Shown here: one piece after another, positions 35,424 to 44,007 of the stretch
Layout of the letters: every line of letters starts with the position of its first letter
How positions within the stretch are numbered: position 1 is the first letter of the stretch
Assembly (NCBI GenBank): GCA_029242715.1
Contig: JAQWTL010000028.1
Location: 1-64,000, forward strand
Origin: Phycisphaerales bacterium
GTDB lineage: Bacteria > Planctomycetota > Phycisphaerae > Phycisphaerales > SM1A02
Length of the DNA stretch: 64,000 nt
Direction of reading: 5' to 3'
Notes under the pieces: model-generated
The model's input: the letters and a program-made list of their open reading frames with translations, nothing else
Database searches by the model: none
What the model was told of the DNA's origin: nothing
Position numbers and translations under genes: made by a program

Positions 35424-36341
35424 TCATTCGACGGATACTGAATTGGCCTCGGTAACCTGCTGGTCGTACCGGAGCCTGTTTCGCCTGTGGTCCATCAGGA
35501 AATGGATCCTCTCCATGGCTTTTTCACCCAGAAGTTCACGTGTCTGCTCCCGGGCGTGTTCAATACGGGTTCTCCTGGAGGTGTGAATAATCACAACTGT
35601 TTCGGCCTCCCAGGCCTCCAGAAGTTCTGCTAGATCCTGTAAATGCAAGTGGTTGCCGATTCTAGCGCGTTGTCGATGACTCTCATCAAAGAAGGTGCAT
35701 TCGGTGATGACCATGCGGGCCTTTCTGAATTCCTCCCGAAGGAGGTTGGGGGTCTGGTCCGTGTCACCTGTAAACGCCACCAGGGGGATTTCCAGGGTTC
35801 TGGTGATGCTCTCACCGGCCTCACGAAGCGACTTCAACCGTGCCTGAGGCACATCAACCAGGTCTTCCCGGAGCTTGCTGCGATGCTCCACCACCACATA
35901 ACCACACGCAGGGACCGTATGACGCATCTCCACGGCCTTCAGGAAGATCGAGGGCTTGATTTCGACCTGTTGCTCATGACCAAGGGGCACTAGTTTGAAG
36001 GGGGTTTGCTGGTGCTCTACCGGGGCCCAGGCATGCAGCATTCGTTCCAGGGGTTCAATCATGTCTGGAGGGCATACACAGGTGCCTCCGGGCATTTTCT
36101 GAAAAGAACGCTGGCTGAAGTAGTACGGCAGCCCTCCGATATGGTCCATATGACCATGACTGATCGCGACCCATGGAGCTGCGAGCGCTACACGGGGGCA
36201 CATGCCGATATCGAAATTAATGTCGAGTTCCGGAACCTGAACGATGGTTTGTTCACCACCAATGCTGATTCCCTGGACACGCCAGGGAGGGCAATACAGG
36301 AACCCGACACGTCCACCATGCGGTGGGCGTCGAGGAATCAT
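35424..36341 (-). CDS. Metallo-beta-lactamase-fold hydrolase, RNase Z-like
   Basis: 305 residues; AGGAG lies 7 nt before the ATG. The metal site SHGHMDHIGG (HxHxDH), later FTGDTDQ and a C-terminal VVIIHTSRRT match the RNase Z branch of the MBL fold. RNase Z trims tRNA 3' ends, but the typical flexible exosite arm is not evident, so a nuclease acting on other substrates is possible. About 110 bp upstream of dnaA in the same direction. Confidence 0.78.
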   Translation of the reverse strand: MIPRRPPHGGRVGFLYCPPWRVQGISIGGEQTIVQVPELDINFDIGMCPRVALAAPWVAISHGHMDHIGGLPYYFSQRSFQKMPGGTCVCPPDMIEPLERMLHAWAPVEHQQTPFKLVPLGHEQQVEIKPSIFLKAVEMRHTVPACGYVVVEHRSKLREDLVDVPQARLKSLREAGESITRTLEIPLVAFTGDTDQTPNLLREEFRKARMVITECTFFDESHRQRARIGNHLHLQDLAELLEAWEAETVVIIHTSRRTRIEHAREQTRELLGEKAMERIHFLMDHRRNRLRYDQQVTEANSVSVE

Positions 36342-36428
36342 GTTAAATCTCCTGCGGCCGCGCTTTCACGCGACCAGGACCTTGAATTCCTCATGCTAGC
36401 GGGTTCCTGATTTCAGGCAAGTGCCGGC

Positions 36429-37427
36429 TCAGGAATGACGTGTCAGGACACCATCTGAAAGATCCAACATCAAATCGCGGGCAGGACCATCAGGGAGAAT
36501 TTCAAGCCTCGATTTGGCTCTTATGACAATGTCACAAGCTGCCTGCATTGTTGAATTCAGTGCTTTGGAGGCATCGAGAAGATCCTGTAAGCCGGAGCGA
36601 TCGCGGGACTGGACGACCACATCAAACTTGGAACGATCTTCCGCGTTCAATTCATTTCGCAGTCGTATCAACGGAAGTGTCATTTTCCCCAGATCAAGAT
36701 CACGCCCAACCGACTTGCCGGTGACAGCTGTTTCACCGAACAAATCAAGGACATCATCAGTGATCTGGAATGCAATCCCCATATCCTGACCAAAGGCCTG
36801 CAGTGCATCACAGTGTTCTTTGGTACCACCTCCAAGAACACCACCCATCTGGCAACAAGCCCCAATCAATGAGCCCGTCTTTCTGCCTACGACATCCAGA
36901 TAGAGTGATTCACTGATTTCAATATCATTACGCCTCTGTAACTGGATGACCTCGCCTTCACAGAGAATATTGGTGACTTCTCCAAGTGCAAGATTGATCG
37001 ATGGATCACCCAATGTCGAGCAGAGGTGGAATGCCTTGGAGATCAAGTAATCGCCAAGCATGACCGCTACTTCATTGCCATGCAATGAGTTGATCGTGGC
37101 TCCACCCCTCCGGACTTCTGATTCATCAAGAATGTCATCATGAACAAGGGTTGCCATGTGGATCATCTCGACAACCGCTGCAATTGTTCTATGGCGATCA
37201 TCCAGATCTTCCTTGGAAGAAGATCCTGATACAGCGAGAGCTGACAACAGCACCAGAGTTGGCCTGAGCATCTTGCCTCTATACCGCTCAATATGCATGC
37301 AGAGGTTGTTGACATCCTCATCATTACTGGCCAGATGCTTCTCAAACAACGTGGAAACAGCCTCGAGTTGGTCGGCCAACAGGTTCCCAAGGGGGCGATT
37401 CAGGATTGCAGATTCAATCAATGACAC
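36429..37427 (-). CDS. Trans polyprenyl diphosphate synthase
   Basis: 332 residues if started at GTG 37427; the frame extends to a TTG at 37481 that would overlap the upstream gene by 31 bp. Both aspartate-rich motifs are present: DDILDESEVRRGG (first) and TDDVLD (second), plus GGKxxR-like RGKMLRPTLVLLSALA near the N-terminus. It elongates isoprenoid chains from IPP for quinone side chains or carrier lipids. Chain length cannot be told here. Runs just after the methyltransferase gene. Confidence 0.9.
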   Translation of the reverse strand: MSLIESAILNRPLGNLLADQLEAVSTLFEKHLASNDEDVNNLCMHIERYRGKMLRPTLVLLSALAVSGSSSKEDLDDRHRTIAAVVEMIHMATLVHDDILDESEVRRGGATINSLHGNEVAVMLGDYLISKAFHLCSTLGDPSINLALGEVTNILCEGEVIQLQRRNDIEISESLYLDVVGRKTGSLIGACCQMGGVLGGGTKEHCDALQAFGQDMGIAFQITDDVLDLFGETAVTGKSVGRDLDLGKMTLPLIRLRNELNAEDRSKFDVVVQSRDRSGLQDLLDASKALNSTMQAACDIVIRAKSRLEILPDGPARDLMLDLSDGVLTRHS

Positions 37428-37450
37428 AGTCAGAGGGCTCTCGGTGATAT

Positions 37451-38290
37451 CTACTTGATTCCTACAAGGTAGGCGACCCAACCTTCACAAGCCTCACCTT
37501 TTTCGGCCTCAGTCCACACACCATTGCCTTCATCCGTTTCTTCATCAGTGCCTTCCCAGTAGACAACAGCCCGGCGGAAGCCAGCTTCTACAAGGAGTTC
37601 CTGGATTTCGGGAAGTGTCCAGAGTCGCCACTCATAAGTAAAGGCATTCTTGATCTTGGTTCCATCCGGGAATTTGAAATGGATGTGGTTGATGACATCA
37701 CCCGAAACCGGATCGTAGTGGTGTTGATCCCAAACATACGTGAATCCATCAAGATCACGATCCTCTTCCATTTCGAGAAAGGAATCACTGCCACCATAGG
37801 CATCCAGGATGAATAAACCATCATCCAGCAATTGATCTTTGACTGTCTTGAAGTAATTCAGAACCTGCTCACGTTTCTTGAACAGGAAGTAGCTGAAATT
37901 GAACGCAAGGACTGTTTCAACTGGTTTCGTCGGTGAGACAAGTACATCACCTTCGATCAATTCGAGACGGCTGGATTGTTCTTCATTGAGATTCGCATCG
38001 ATCCTGGCTCGACACCAATCCAGAACTTCCGGGCTCAAATCAATACCAACAGCGGTGTTGTCAGGCCGTTTCTTCACCCATTCCCTGGCAACTGCAGCGG
38101 TGCCACAGAAATCCTCCCGCATGGAAGAAGCGGTTCGACCACGCTGGTCCTTCCAGATGCGATCAATGGTGTCAATCTCCCCCTCGGGATCCTGAACGGA
38201 CAACTCATAAAGTTCATGGATGTCGCTGCCTTTGGCAGTCCTGGACGATCCACTCTTCTTACGCTTCTTGTTCTTTGTTGACGTAGGCAT
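37451..38290 (-). CDS. Class I SAM-dependent methyltransferase
   Basis: 279 residues from ATG 38290. It has a Lys-rich N-terminus (NKKRKKSGSS), then REDFCGTAAVAREWVKKRP (SAM loop region) and VGIDLSPEVLDWC, and a Glu-rich C-terminus (EGTDEETDEG). Target unknown. No ribosome site, but TACACT at 38301-38306 is 10 nt before the ATG, so it may be leaderless. A TTG at 38323 is an alternative start. The polyprenyl synthase follows directly, so quinone biosynthesis is possible, although it does not resemble UbiE or UbiG closely. Confidence 0.8.
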   Translation of the reverse strand: MPTSTKNKKRKKSGSSRTAKGSDIHELYELSVQDPEGEIDTIDRIWKDQRGRTASSMREDFCGTAAVAREWVKKRPDNTAVGIDLSPEVLDWCRARIDANLNEEQSSRLELIEGDVLVSPTKPVETVLAFNFSYFLFKKREQVLNYFKTVKDQLLDDGLFILDAYGGSDSFLEMEEDRDLDGFTYVWDQHHYDPVSGDVINHIHFKFPDGTKIKNAFTYEWRLWTLPEIQELLVEAGFRRAVVYWEGTDEETDEGNGVWTEAEKGEACEGWVAYLVGIK

Positions 38291-38319
38291 TGGATTGTTC
38301 AGTGTAGCGGTCTCAGCAC

Positions 38320-38709
38320 TCAAGGCGTGTTGTCAACAACGTCATAGATGCGAATCCACTCCCAACGGGGTTTCCATTTCTGAACAACAGCGACATGATC
38401 AGGATTGGTCAAGTAGGCCTTGTAGGCCTCATCGGACTCGAATCCCACATAGAAGCCCACGTCATAGTCGCTTTCAACGTTTTTACGGCCGAAATCACCG
38501 TGTTTCCCGCAGTAATAGGACGACACACCAGGAATGGTGGCGAGATCACGGTCACAGTCAGCAACCAGCTCAGGTGCATCTCCAGAGTCTTCCAGTTTGA
38601 AGAAGACGACATGGTTGATCTTGGCAGGGCGTTTGGCCTGACCGCAACCAATCAAGAATCCAGCCAGGACAAGGATCATGATGGCGGGAATGAGCGGGGT
38701 CGTTTTCAT
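38320..38709 (-). CDS. Dabb (stress-responsive A/B barrel) lipoprotein
   Basis: 129 residues from ATG 38709. Signal MKTTPLIPAIMILVLAGFLIGC ends in lipobox LIGC, so it should be processed by Lgt. The rest is a small alpha/beta barrel starting INHVVFFKL, typical of the Dabb family, with VGFESDEAYKAYLTNPDHV near the end. Dabb domains bind small ligands or act as dimer modules; role here unknown. Divergent from rsmJ with only 24 bp between the two ATGs. Confidence 0.85.
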   Translation of the reverse strand: MKTTPLIPAIMILVLAGFLIGCGQAKRPAKINHVVFFKLEDSGDAPELVADCDRDLATIPGVSSYYCGKHGDFGRKNVESDYDVGFYVGFESDEAYKAYLTNPDHVAVVQKWKPRWEWIRIYDVVDNTP

Positions 38710-38716
38710 GGGTACG

Positions 38717-38724
38717 AGTATAGT
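38717..38724. promoter_or_regulatory. Back-to-back -10 boxes sharing a TATA core
   Basis: AGTATAGT gives TATAGT on the plus strand (38719-38724), 9 nt before the rsmJ ATG, and TATACT on the minus strand (38717-38722), 7 nt before the Dabb ATG. Neither start has a clear ribosome site, so both mRNAs may be leaderless and fire from one core. Confidence 0.5.
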
Positions 38725-38733
38725 CGGAGCACC

Positions 38734-39510
38734 ATGTCGTCCCCACAGGTCAAGGTGACAGTCCAGTGCCGTTGGAACAACCGGCAAGAGGAGGCGGACA
38801 CACTTGCCCACAGGTTGAATTCAAGTTGTGTGGACGGTGACCGTGTTCCCCCCGGGGAGTATCGAATCATACTTTTTGAACACGGGGCAGAGCTTTGGGA
38901 TGAACACTCCCGGAAACACGGGATGCCCATAGATTTTCACGGGATCGATCTGAGGACGGGAAATGGCAGCCTCTCCCACAAACAGCCAATTGCCAAGTCA
39001 ATTGGCCGTTCAGCGCGAACCATAGTTGATGCGACAGCTGGCCTTGGTCATGACGCCTTCCTTCTGGCATGCCTTGGTTGGGATGTTCATGCCATCGAGC
39101 GACATCCAGTCATCGGTTTGTTGTTGGAAGAATCTCTTCGTGAGGCCAGATCGAACACGGATCTTTCAGCAAAGATGGGGGGACGCTTGAATGTCCATAT
39201 TGGTGATGCATGTGAGTGGCTTCTGCAACCGGGAAAAGAAAAACCGGATGTGATTTATCTGGATCCCATGTTCGAACCACGTCGGAGATCGGCACTTCCT
39301 CGCAAACCCGCACAGGTACTTCGCAATATTGTTGGAAGAGATGATGACGTAATGAAACTCTTTGATATCGCAATGCAAACGGCTCAAAAAAGAGTTGTTG
39401 TAAAACGATCGGATGACGCTCAACCACTTTTTGAGAATCCAAATCAAAGCCACCATGGAAAGATCGTTCGTTACGACGTCTATCTTTCAAAAGGAAAACA
39501 AGATGGATGA
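38734..39510 (+). CDS. rsmJ: 16S rRNA (guanine1516-N2)-methyltransferase
   Basis: 258 residues from ATG 38734; the frame is open much further upstream but that part runs antisense through the Dabb gene. RsmJ motifs are strong: DATAGLGHDAFLLACLGWDV, ERHPVIGLLLEESL, and IYLDPMFEPRRRSALPRK. It methylates N2 of G1516 in 16S rRNA using SAM. The stop overlaps the next start by 8 bp. Confidence 0.92.
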   Translation: MSSPQVKVTVQCRWNNRQEEADTLAHRLNSSCVDGDRVPPGEYRIILFEHGAELWDEHSRKHGMPIDFHGIDLRTGNGSLSHKQPIAKSIGRSARTIVDATAGLGHDAFLLACLGWDVHAIERHPVIGLLLEESLREARSNTDLSAKMGGRLNVHIGDACEWLLQPGKEKPDVIYLDPMFEPRRRSALPRKPAQVLRNIVGRDDDVMKLFDIAMQTAQKRVVVKRSDDAQPLFENPNQSHHGKIVRYDVYLSKGKQDG

Positions 39511-40114
39511 AGTGATGGTTTTGGATATTGAAACCACGGGTCTTTCTCGCAGGAATGATCTTGTGACAACAGCATGCTGGTACTACCAGGGAACCTGGCA
39601 CAGGTGGGTACGTGACATGGACACGACAGATGAATTCACCAGGCATTGGTCAAGCTGCCTTGAACTCATCACCTTCAATGGCCGGAATTTCGATGAGAAG
39701 TTTGCCATCAAGGATCTAGGTGTAGAACAACACCCACGCCACCGAGACCTCATGTTCGAGGGTTGGAAGAAAGGGTTTCGAGGAGGGCTCAAGAAGGTGG
39801 CTGAATCCTGTGGCCTGCCAAGGCCTCCGGAAATCAGTGGTATGGATGGGCGTTCGGCCATCACCCTGTGGCATCAGTGGCAGGCCGGGGATCCCGATGC
39901 TCTGGAGCTCCTGAGCCTCTACAACGCATGGGATGTCTGGTTGACCCTGGGTCTGTATCACTATTTCCTCCATGGAAAACCACTGGAGGCTGATCACCGG
40001 ATTCCCTGGAAGCTGAATTCAGAGGCAGCAAGCCGATTACTGTCGAATCAGGGTGGTGGGGCTGGAAGTACCATTGCCGGTGGGGTACAACTATCACCCC
40101 ACGGAGGTTCATGA
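39503..40114 (+). CDS. RNase H-fold 3'-5' exonuclease-like protein (YprB type)
   Basis: 203 residues from ATG 39503 (AAGG 8 nt upstream), overlapping rsmJ by 8 bp. Exonuclease motif I is LDIETTGLS; ITFNGRNFDEKFA and NAWDVWLTLGLY give the later acidic residues. GGLKKVAESCGL resembles the YprB family, which is predicted to cut nucleic acid. Coupled to a small membrane protein downstream (ATGA). Confidence 0.85.
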   Translation: MDEVMVLDIETTGLSRRNDLVTTACWYYQGTWHRWVRDMDTTDEFTRHWSSCLELITFNGRNFDEKFAIKDLGVEQHPRHRDLMFEGWKKGFRGGLKKVAESCGLPRPPEISGMDGRSAITLWHQWQAGDPDALELLSLYNAWDVWLTLGLYHYFLHGKPLEADHRIPWKLNSEAASRLLSNQGGGAGSTIAGGVQLSPHGGS

Positions 40115-40302
40115 TGGAATCACCCGAAAATACAGTCGAACAACCACAAGGTATGGATAAGTGTGAACGAAGGTCTTGGGCGATCCTCTTGGTCGTCTTT
40201 GCACTGTTCATGATTGGACTTGTCATGGTGTCGTTCTGGGGTGGTCCATTCGAAGCCAACAGTTACTGGCTCGAGAAAGAACCGCCCACATACCCGAACT
40301 GA
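40111..40302 (+). CDS. 63-residue single-pass membrane protein
   Basis: ATG 40111 overlaps the TGA of the nuclease gene. One membrane helix (AILLVVFALFMIGLVMVSF) sits between a polar N-terminus and a short outside tail ending PPTYPN. The coupling makes it a credible gene. Family not recognised. Confidence 0.65.
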   Translation: MMESPENTVEQPQGMDKCERRSWAILLVVFALFMIGLVMVSFWGGPFEANSYWLEKEPPTYPN

Positions 40303-40353
40303 TTGTTTTCCCCTCCCGGGGTTCTTTCTTTAATCCAGTTGAGTCCACTTCTG

Positions 40354-40596
40354 ATGCCCAAACAACCATCTACAGGTTCCTCAAACTGGTTCCGTGCCTC
40401 CATGATTCTGGTGGTTCCCATCGTGATCCTGGCCATACTCGGGGGCACTGTGGGCGAAGAGGGAATCCTGGACGACATCTTTCTTTGGCTCACCTTTGCC
40501 CTATTAGCGGTCATGGCGATATGCCTTGTGGCTGGCTGGGCAACCCGCGGGGAACGTTCTCTTGCCGAGAAACCCGATGAGGACGGTGTTCTTTGA
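40354..40596 (+). CDS. 80-residue membrane protein with two helices
   Basis: From ATG 40354; two hydrophobic segments (SMILVVPIVILAILGG and FLWLTFALLAVMAICLVAG) and a polar tail. About 50 bp after the previous small gene. Ribosome site weak. Family not recognised; could be an operon partner of the nuclease. Confidence 0.6.
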   Translation: MPKQPSTGSSNWFRASMILVVPIVILAILGGTVGEEGILDDIFLWLTFALLAVMAICLVAGWATRGERSLAEKPDEDGVL

Positions 40597-40638
40597 AATT
40601 GACAGGTCCAGGGGATACCCGGATCCGCCAAGGTGACG

Positions 40639-40644
40639 TAGAAT
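40639..40644 (+). promoter_or_regulatory. -10-like TAGAAT upstream of tRNA-Ala
   Basis: TAGAAT ends 13 bp before the mature tRNA 5' end. A perfect TTGACA lies at 40599-40604 but the 34-bp spacing is too long to pair with it. Confidence 0.35.
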
Positions 40645-40657
40645 TCCAGACTACTCA

Positions 40658-40730
40658 GGGGCTGTAGCTCAGTTGGGAGAGCGCCTGCTTTGCAAGCAGG
40701 AAGTCGTCGGTTCGAGCCCGTCCAGCTCCA
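40658..40730 (+). tRNA. tRNA-Ala, anticodon TGC
   Basis: 73 nt cloverleaf: acceptor GGGGCTG with CAGCTCC (one G-T pair), anticodon stem CCTGC/GCAGG around TTTGCAA, T-loop TTCGAGC, discriminator A. CCA is not encoded. The T-stem (GTCGG with CCGTC) has one T-T mismatch at its second pair. Its 3' end is 7 bp from the stop codon of the convergent gene. Confidence 0.95.
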
Positions 40731-40737
40731 TTGCCAC

Positions 40738-42039
40738 TCAATAAGGTGTGGCGGCCACCAGATCGACACGCTGCGGGGCAATGACCTGCACCTGCCAGCG
40801 GCTGTCGAAGTTCACGGGGCCCACGACACCAATCCATTGGCCAATCATCGCTGGCAGATCAAGCGATACCTCTGGGTCGATGTAGGCAAGTGTGCGACCA
40901 CTCAATGGATCCTCGACACGGTACATCACTGGTCGTCCATCATTTCCAGTAAAGATGCTCGAGACATTGAGACGACCGATGACCACGTAATCGGTTGGTG
41001 CGTCAATCGCCTGTTGTACGACACGAACATCACGTGAAGCCATGTCCATGACAGACTCCAACTTGTTGATGGAACGTTGTTGATCAAGCAGGCAAGTTGC
41101 CAATTCAAGTTGACGCATCCTGATAGAGGCCATCTGGGCTGCTTCTGGATCAGTGTTCACATCTTCTTCAGCAATGATGGCATACGCATCCCATAGCCTT
41201 GAGATGAGATCATCAGACATGTCTGTTGGTGGGACCGAAGAATAGAGTTGTTCAAGACCGATGAAATAATCGTTCTGCTTTTCCTGTACAGGACGGGCAT
41301 TGATGACTATTTCTTCACCAGGTTCTTCCTCGATGATCACGACCTTGTCGACAACTCCATGCCTGTTCTGGTTCTTGAGGTAACGGGCGAGGTAGGAGGG
41401 ACGGCCGTCAGGTGCTGTAGTTACCGTAATTTCAGTATGGACTGGAGTGGTATCTACTTCCTCAGTCACAACAACTTTCCTGGACACACCACGGTTTACT
41501 GCTGACCAAGCCTCTGCTTCTGCGGAGGTTGCTTTTCGCAGGTTCGCCATATTGATCCAACCCTCAGCCTGCCTGGGCAACCTGATCTTGTAGAAGTGGT
41601 AGGACTTCCCATCAAGGATCTCGGTAGTGGAATCCACAATGTCCACCTTGCTGTCCATGGGCAGCATGCAGACAGGTCTCCAGGCTTTGGTGGGCTCTGG
41701 ATTCATGAGGTCCGGGGCGAAGACCGGCATCGTGTCCAGGGTTGTACCAGTCTGTTCATTCACGACTTCAAATCGCCCTGGTTCATCAGAGGCGAGTCTC
41801 AACCAGCCCCATGATCCCGAGAACAACGGGCCATCTGCTGGAACCCGTCCCCAATTGGCCATTTCTTCCTTTACATGGATCAATGACTGGGGCGGTGCTT
41901 CCAGGAATGCGTAGTAATTCCGGTCACCACCACATCGAATAACCGCGTTTTCGGCATTGACGACATAGAGTTGATCCACCGGGGGCATGGTGGGCTGTTG
42001 GGCAAAAAGACAAGTGATGAGCAGGCCGAGCATAGGCAT
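40738..42039 (-). CDS. Exported SH3-like protein of unknown function
   Basis: 433 residues; AAGGAGG 8 nt before the ATG is one of the strongest ribosome sites in the window. Short signal sequence (MPMLGLLITCLFAQQ). Residues about 22-165 contain two bacterial SH3-like segments, the second ending AEGWINMANLRKAT. A basic/acidic linker, a helical middle (about 260-340) and a C-terminal beta domain (DYVVIGRLNVSSIF onward) follow. SH3-like domains usually bind cell-wall peptides. No enzyme motif seen. Confidence 0.75.
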   Translation of the reverse strand: MPMLGLLITCLFAQQPTMPPVDQLYVVNAENAVIRCGGDRNYYAFLEAPPQSLIHVKEEMANWGRVPADGPLFSGSWGWLRLASDEPGRFEVVNEQTGTTLDTMPVFAPDLMNPEPTKAWRPVCMLPMDSKVDIVDSTTEILDGKSYHFYKIRLPRQAEGWINMANLRKATSAEAEAWSAVNRGVSRKVVVTEEVDTTPVHTEITVTTAPDGRPSYLARYLKNQNRHGVVDKVVIIEEEPGEEIVINARPVQEKQNDYFIGLEQLYSSVPPTDMSDDLISRLWDAYAIIAEEDVNTDPEAAQMASIRMRQLELATCLLDQQRSINKLESVMDMASRDVRVVQQAIDAPTDYVVIGRLNVSSIFTGNDGRPVMYRVEDPLSGRTLAYIDPEVSLDLPAMIGQWIGVVGPVNFDSRWQVQVIAPQRVDLVAATPY

Positions 42040-42202
42040 GGTTGGTCCCTCCTTGGACGACTATACGCGCGAGGCTACCGTTGGATCTGACGGGGGGCAA
42101 CCGGTGGACAATATCCCCCGATCATGAAGGCAGGTTAGGGGGTTTAAACGGCTCGATCCGGTGAGGATGACCCCCTCCAAAGGCCAATCAGCCACAGCGC
42201 GG

Positions 42203-42208
42203 TACGAT
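42203..42208 (+). promoter_or_regulatory. -10-like TACGAT before the TolC-type gene
   Basis: Ends 10 nt before ATG 42219; no Shine-Dalgarno intervenes. The same hexamer forms a better promoter at 47845. Confidence 0.4.
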
Positions 42209-42218
42209 CCCCGTATCC

Positions 42219-44003
42219 ATGCGATGGCCGTTGACCATCTTGCTGCCCCTTTTCCTCTTGGCCTCCTGTTCCTCCCCACTGGATGGACCGGATCACGGTC
42301 CATATCTGGACAAAGGCCTGACCAGGATCATCGAGCAGGAACTCCAACAGGTGGAGGAACTTGAACGGAATGCCACTGCCAGCAAACCCAGCCAGGTTGA
42401 GGAGATCCTGTCTCACCGACGTGATGAACTGGATGCACTCAGTCCAGTACCTCCTGGTGCTGACATGCATGCCAGGTTGGGTATGGATCTTCAGGGGCAG
42501 GAATCAGAACGGATGGTCATCGATATCGATCGAGCTGTCCAAGCGGCTGTCCTGAACAATCTTGATTTGCAGGATGCACGTCTTTCCCCAGCCATCCAGC
42601 GTGAAGAACTCATCCAGGCTGCCGCCGTCTTCGACATCGTCCTGGGTGCGGGTATCTCCTTTGGACGTTCACGAACACCCATCACTGTGGTTGACCAGGT
42701 AACCGGTGACGACAGGCAGGCTTTGAATGTCGGCCTTTCACGCATCGAGCAGTTTCAATATGAAGTCGAGTTGACTAAACAACTCACTACAGGTGGAACA
42801 GTCACACTTTCCACCAACCTCGATCGTCAACTACAGAAGAATCAGGACAACCTGAAGTTTTCCCCGAATCCAGGGGTCAACCCAAACTTATCTTTGCAAC
42901 TTGACCAACCTATTCTTCGTGGGTTCGGAGAAGACGTCAATCTTGCGAATGTCTACATCGCTCAGAAACTCGAACAATCTGCGATGGAGGGGTTACGCGC
43001 GCAATTGATTACCACTGTTACGGAAACAGAAGTTGCCTACTGGAATCTGGCAATTGCCTGGCGAAACCTGGCTATTCAGGAATGGTTGATCGAGGCGGCA
43101 GAGGAACTTCTGGACATCATCGATCGGCGCCGTGCCTATGACGCCAATATCTCTGACTGGGCACAGGCGGTTGCCACGGTAGAACAACGGCGAGCCGCCA
43201 TCATCGGTCTGCAGCAAACAGTGAAAGAGGCATCTGATCAACTCAAGCTGCTCATGAATGATCCAGCGATTCCACTTTCCGGCGAAGAGGTGTTGGAACC
43301 CGTTGACGAAATGGTCCACACACCCATCGAGTTGGAATTACGCGAATCCCTGCTGGTTGCGATTGCCAGTCGACCTGATGTTCGCCAATCGCTCTATGAG
43401 ATCGATATCGCCGAGATCAACGAAGTTGTTGCTGACAACGGCCGGTTGCCGGAGCTGGATCTGCAAGCAAGCGTCAACACCCAAGGCCTGGGTGACACAT
43501 ACAACGATGGGTACAGCGAATCCTTTACAGGTGATTTCATTTCATACGTCGTAGGTCTTGTCTTCGAATACCCATTGGGTAATCGAGCACCTGAAGCCGC
43601 TTACAGGCAGACAAGACTGGAACGCAGTGCTGCGATGGTCAGTTACCGCCAGACACTCCTGCAGGTGATTCTGGATGTGAAAACCGCCATGCGACAGGTC
43701 CTTGATAACGCTCGATTGATTCCCGCAACCCGTGCCGCAAGGGTTGCAACAGCTGAGTCACTTCGCGCTCTTGAAATCGAGCGACAGACACTTGCCAGCC
43801 TGACACCCACATTCCTCAATCTCATTTTCTCGACCCAAGCCCAGTTGGCGACGGCTCGCAGTGATGAGTTTTCAGCCATTGTTGACTTCAATATCGCCGT
43901 ATCACGCATGTACCAGTCCATGGGAACAACATTGGACGTCAACCAGATTGGTATTCAGGTACTTGATGAGGACGGTGATTTTGATGCAAAAGACCTCTAT
44001 TGA
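42219..44003 (+). CDS. TolC-family outer membrane efflux protein (lipoprotein type)
   Basis: 594 residues. Signal MRWPLTILLPLFLLASC with lipobox LASC suggests an OprM-like acylated protein. Two outer-membrane-efflux repeats, about 105-320 and 345-570, include long helices (QAVATVEQRRAAIIGLQQTV and ARVATAESLRALEIERQTL) of the periplasmic tunnel, plus beta segments such as FISYVVGLVFEYPLGNR. It forms trimeric export channels with an inner-membrane pump, which is not in the window. Confidence 0.9.
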   Translation: MRWPLTILLPLFLLASCSSPLDGPDHGPYLDKGLTRIIEQELQQVEELERNATASKPSQVEEILSHRRDELDALSPVPPGADMHARLGMDLQGQESERMVIDIDRAVQAAVLNNLDLQDARLSPAIQREELIQAAAVFDIVLGAGISFGRSRTPITVVDQVTGDDRQALNVGLSRIEQFQYEVELTKQLTTGGTVTLSTNLDRQLQKNQDNLKFSPNPGVNPNLSLQLDQPILRGFGEDVNLANVYIAQKLEQSAMEGLRAQLITTVTETEVAYWNLAIAWRNLAIQEWLIEAAEELLDIIDRRRAYDANISDWAQAVATVEQRRAAIIGLQQTVKEASDQLKLLMNDPAIPLSGEEVLEPVDEMVHTPIELELRESLLVAIASRPDVRQSLYEIDIAEINEVVADNGRLPELDLQASVNTQGLGDTYNDGYSESFTGDFISYVVGLVFEYPLGNRAPEAAYRQTRLERSAAMVSYRQTLLQVILDVKTAMRQVLDNARLIPATRAARVATAESLRALEIERQTLASLTPTFLNLIFSTQAQLATARSDEFSAIVDFNIAVSRMYQSMGTTLDVNQIGIQVLDEDGDFDAKDLY

Positions 44004-44007
44004 AACA

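Noticed and set aside
38395-38733. 113-residue N-terminal extension of RsmJ
   Set aside because: It runs antisense through the Dabb lipoprotein gene, and normal RsmJ begins near ATG 38734.
40599-40604. TTGACA as -35 of the tRNA-Ala promoter
   Set aside because: 34 bp from the TAGAAT box, about twice the allowed spacing.
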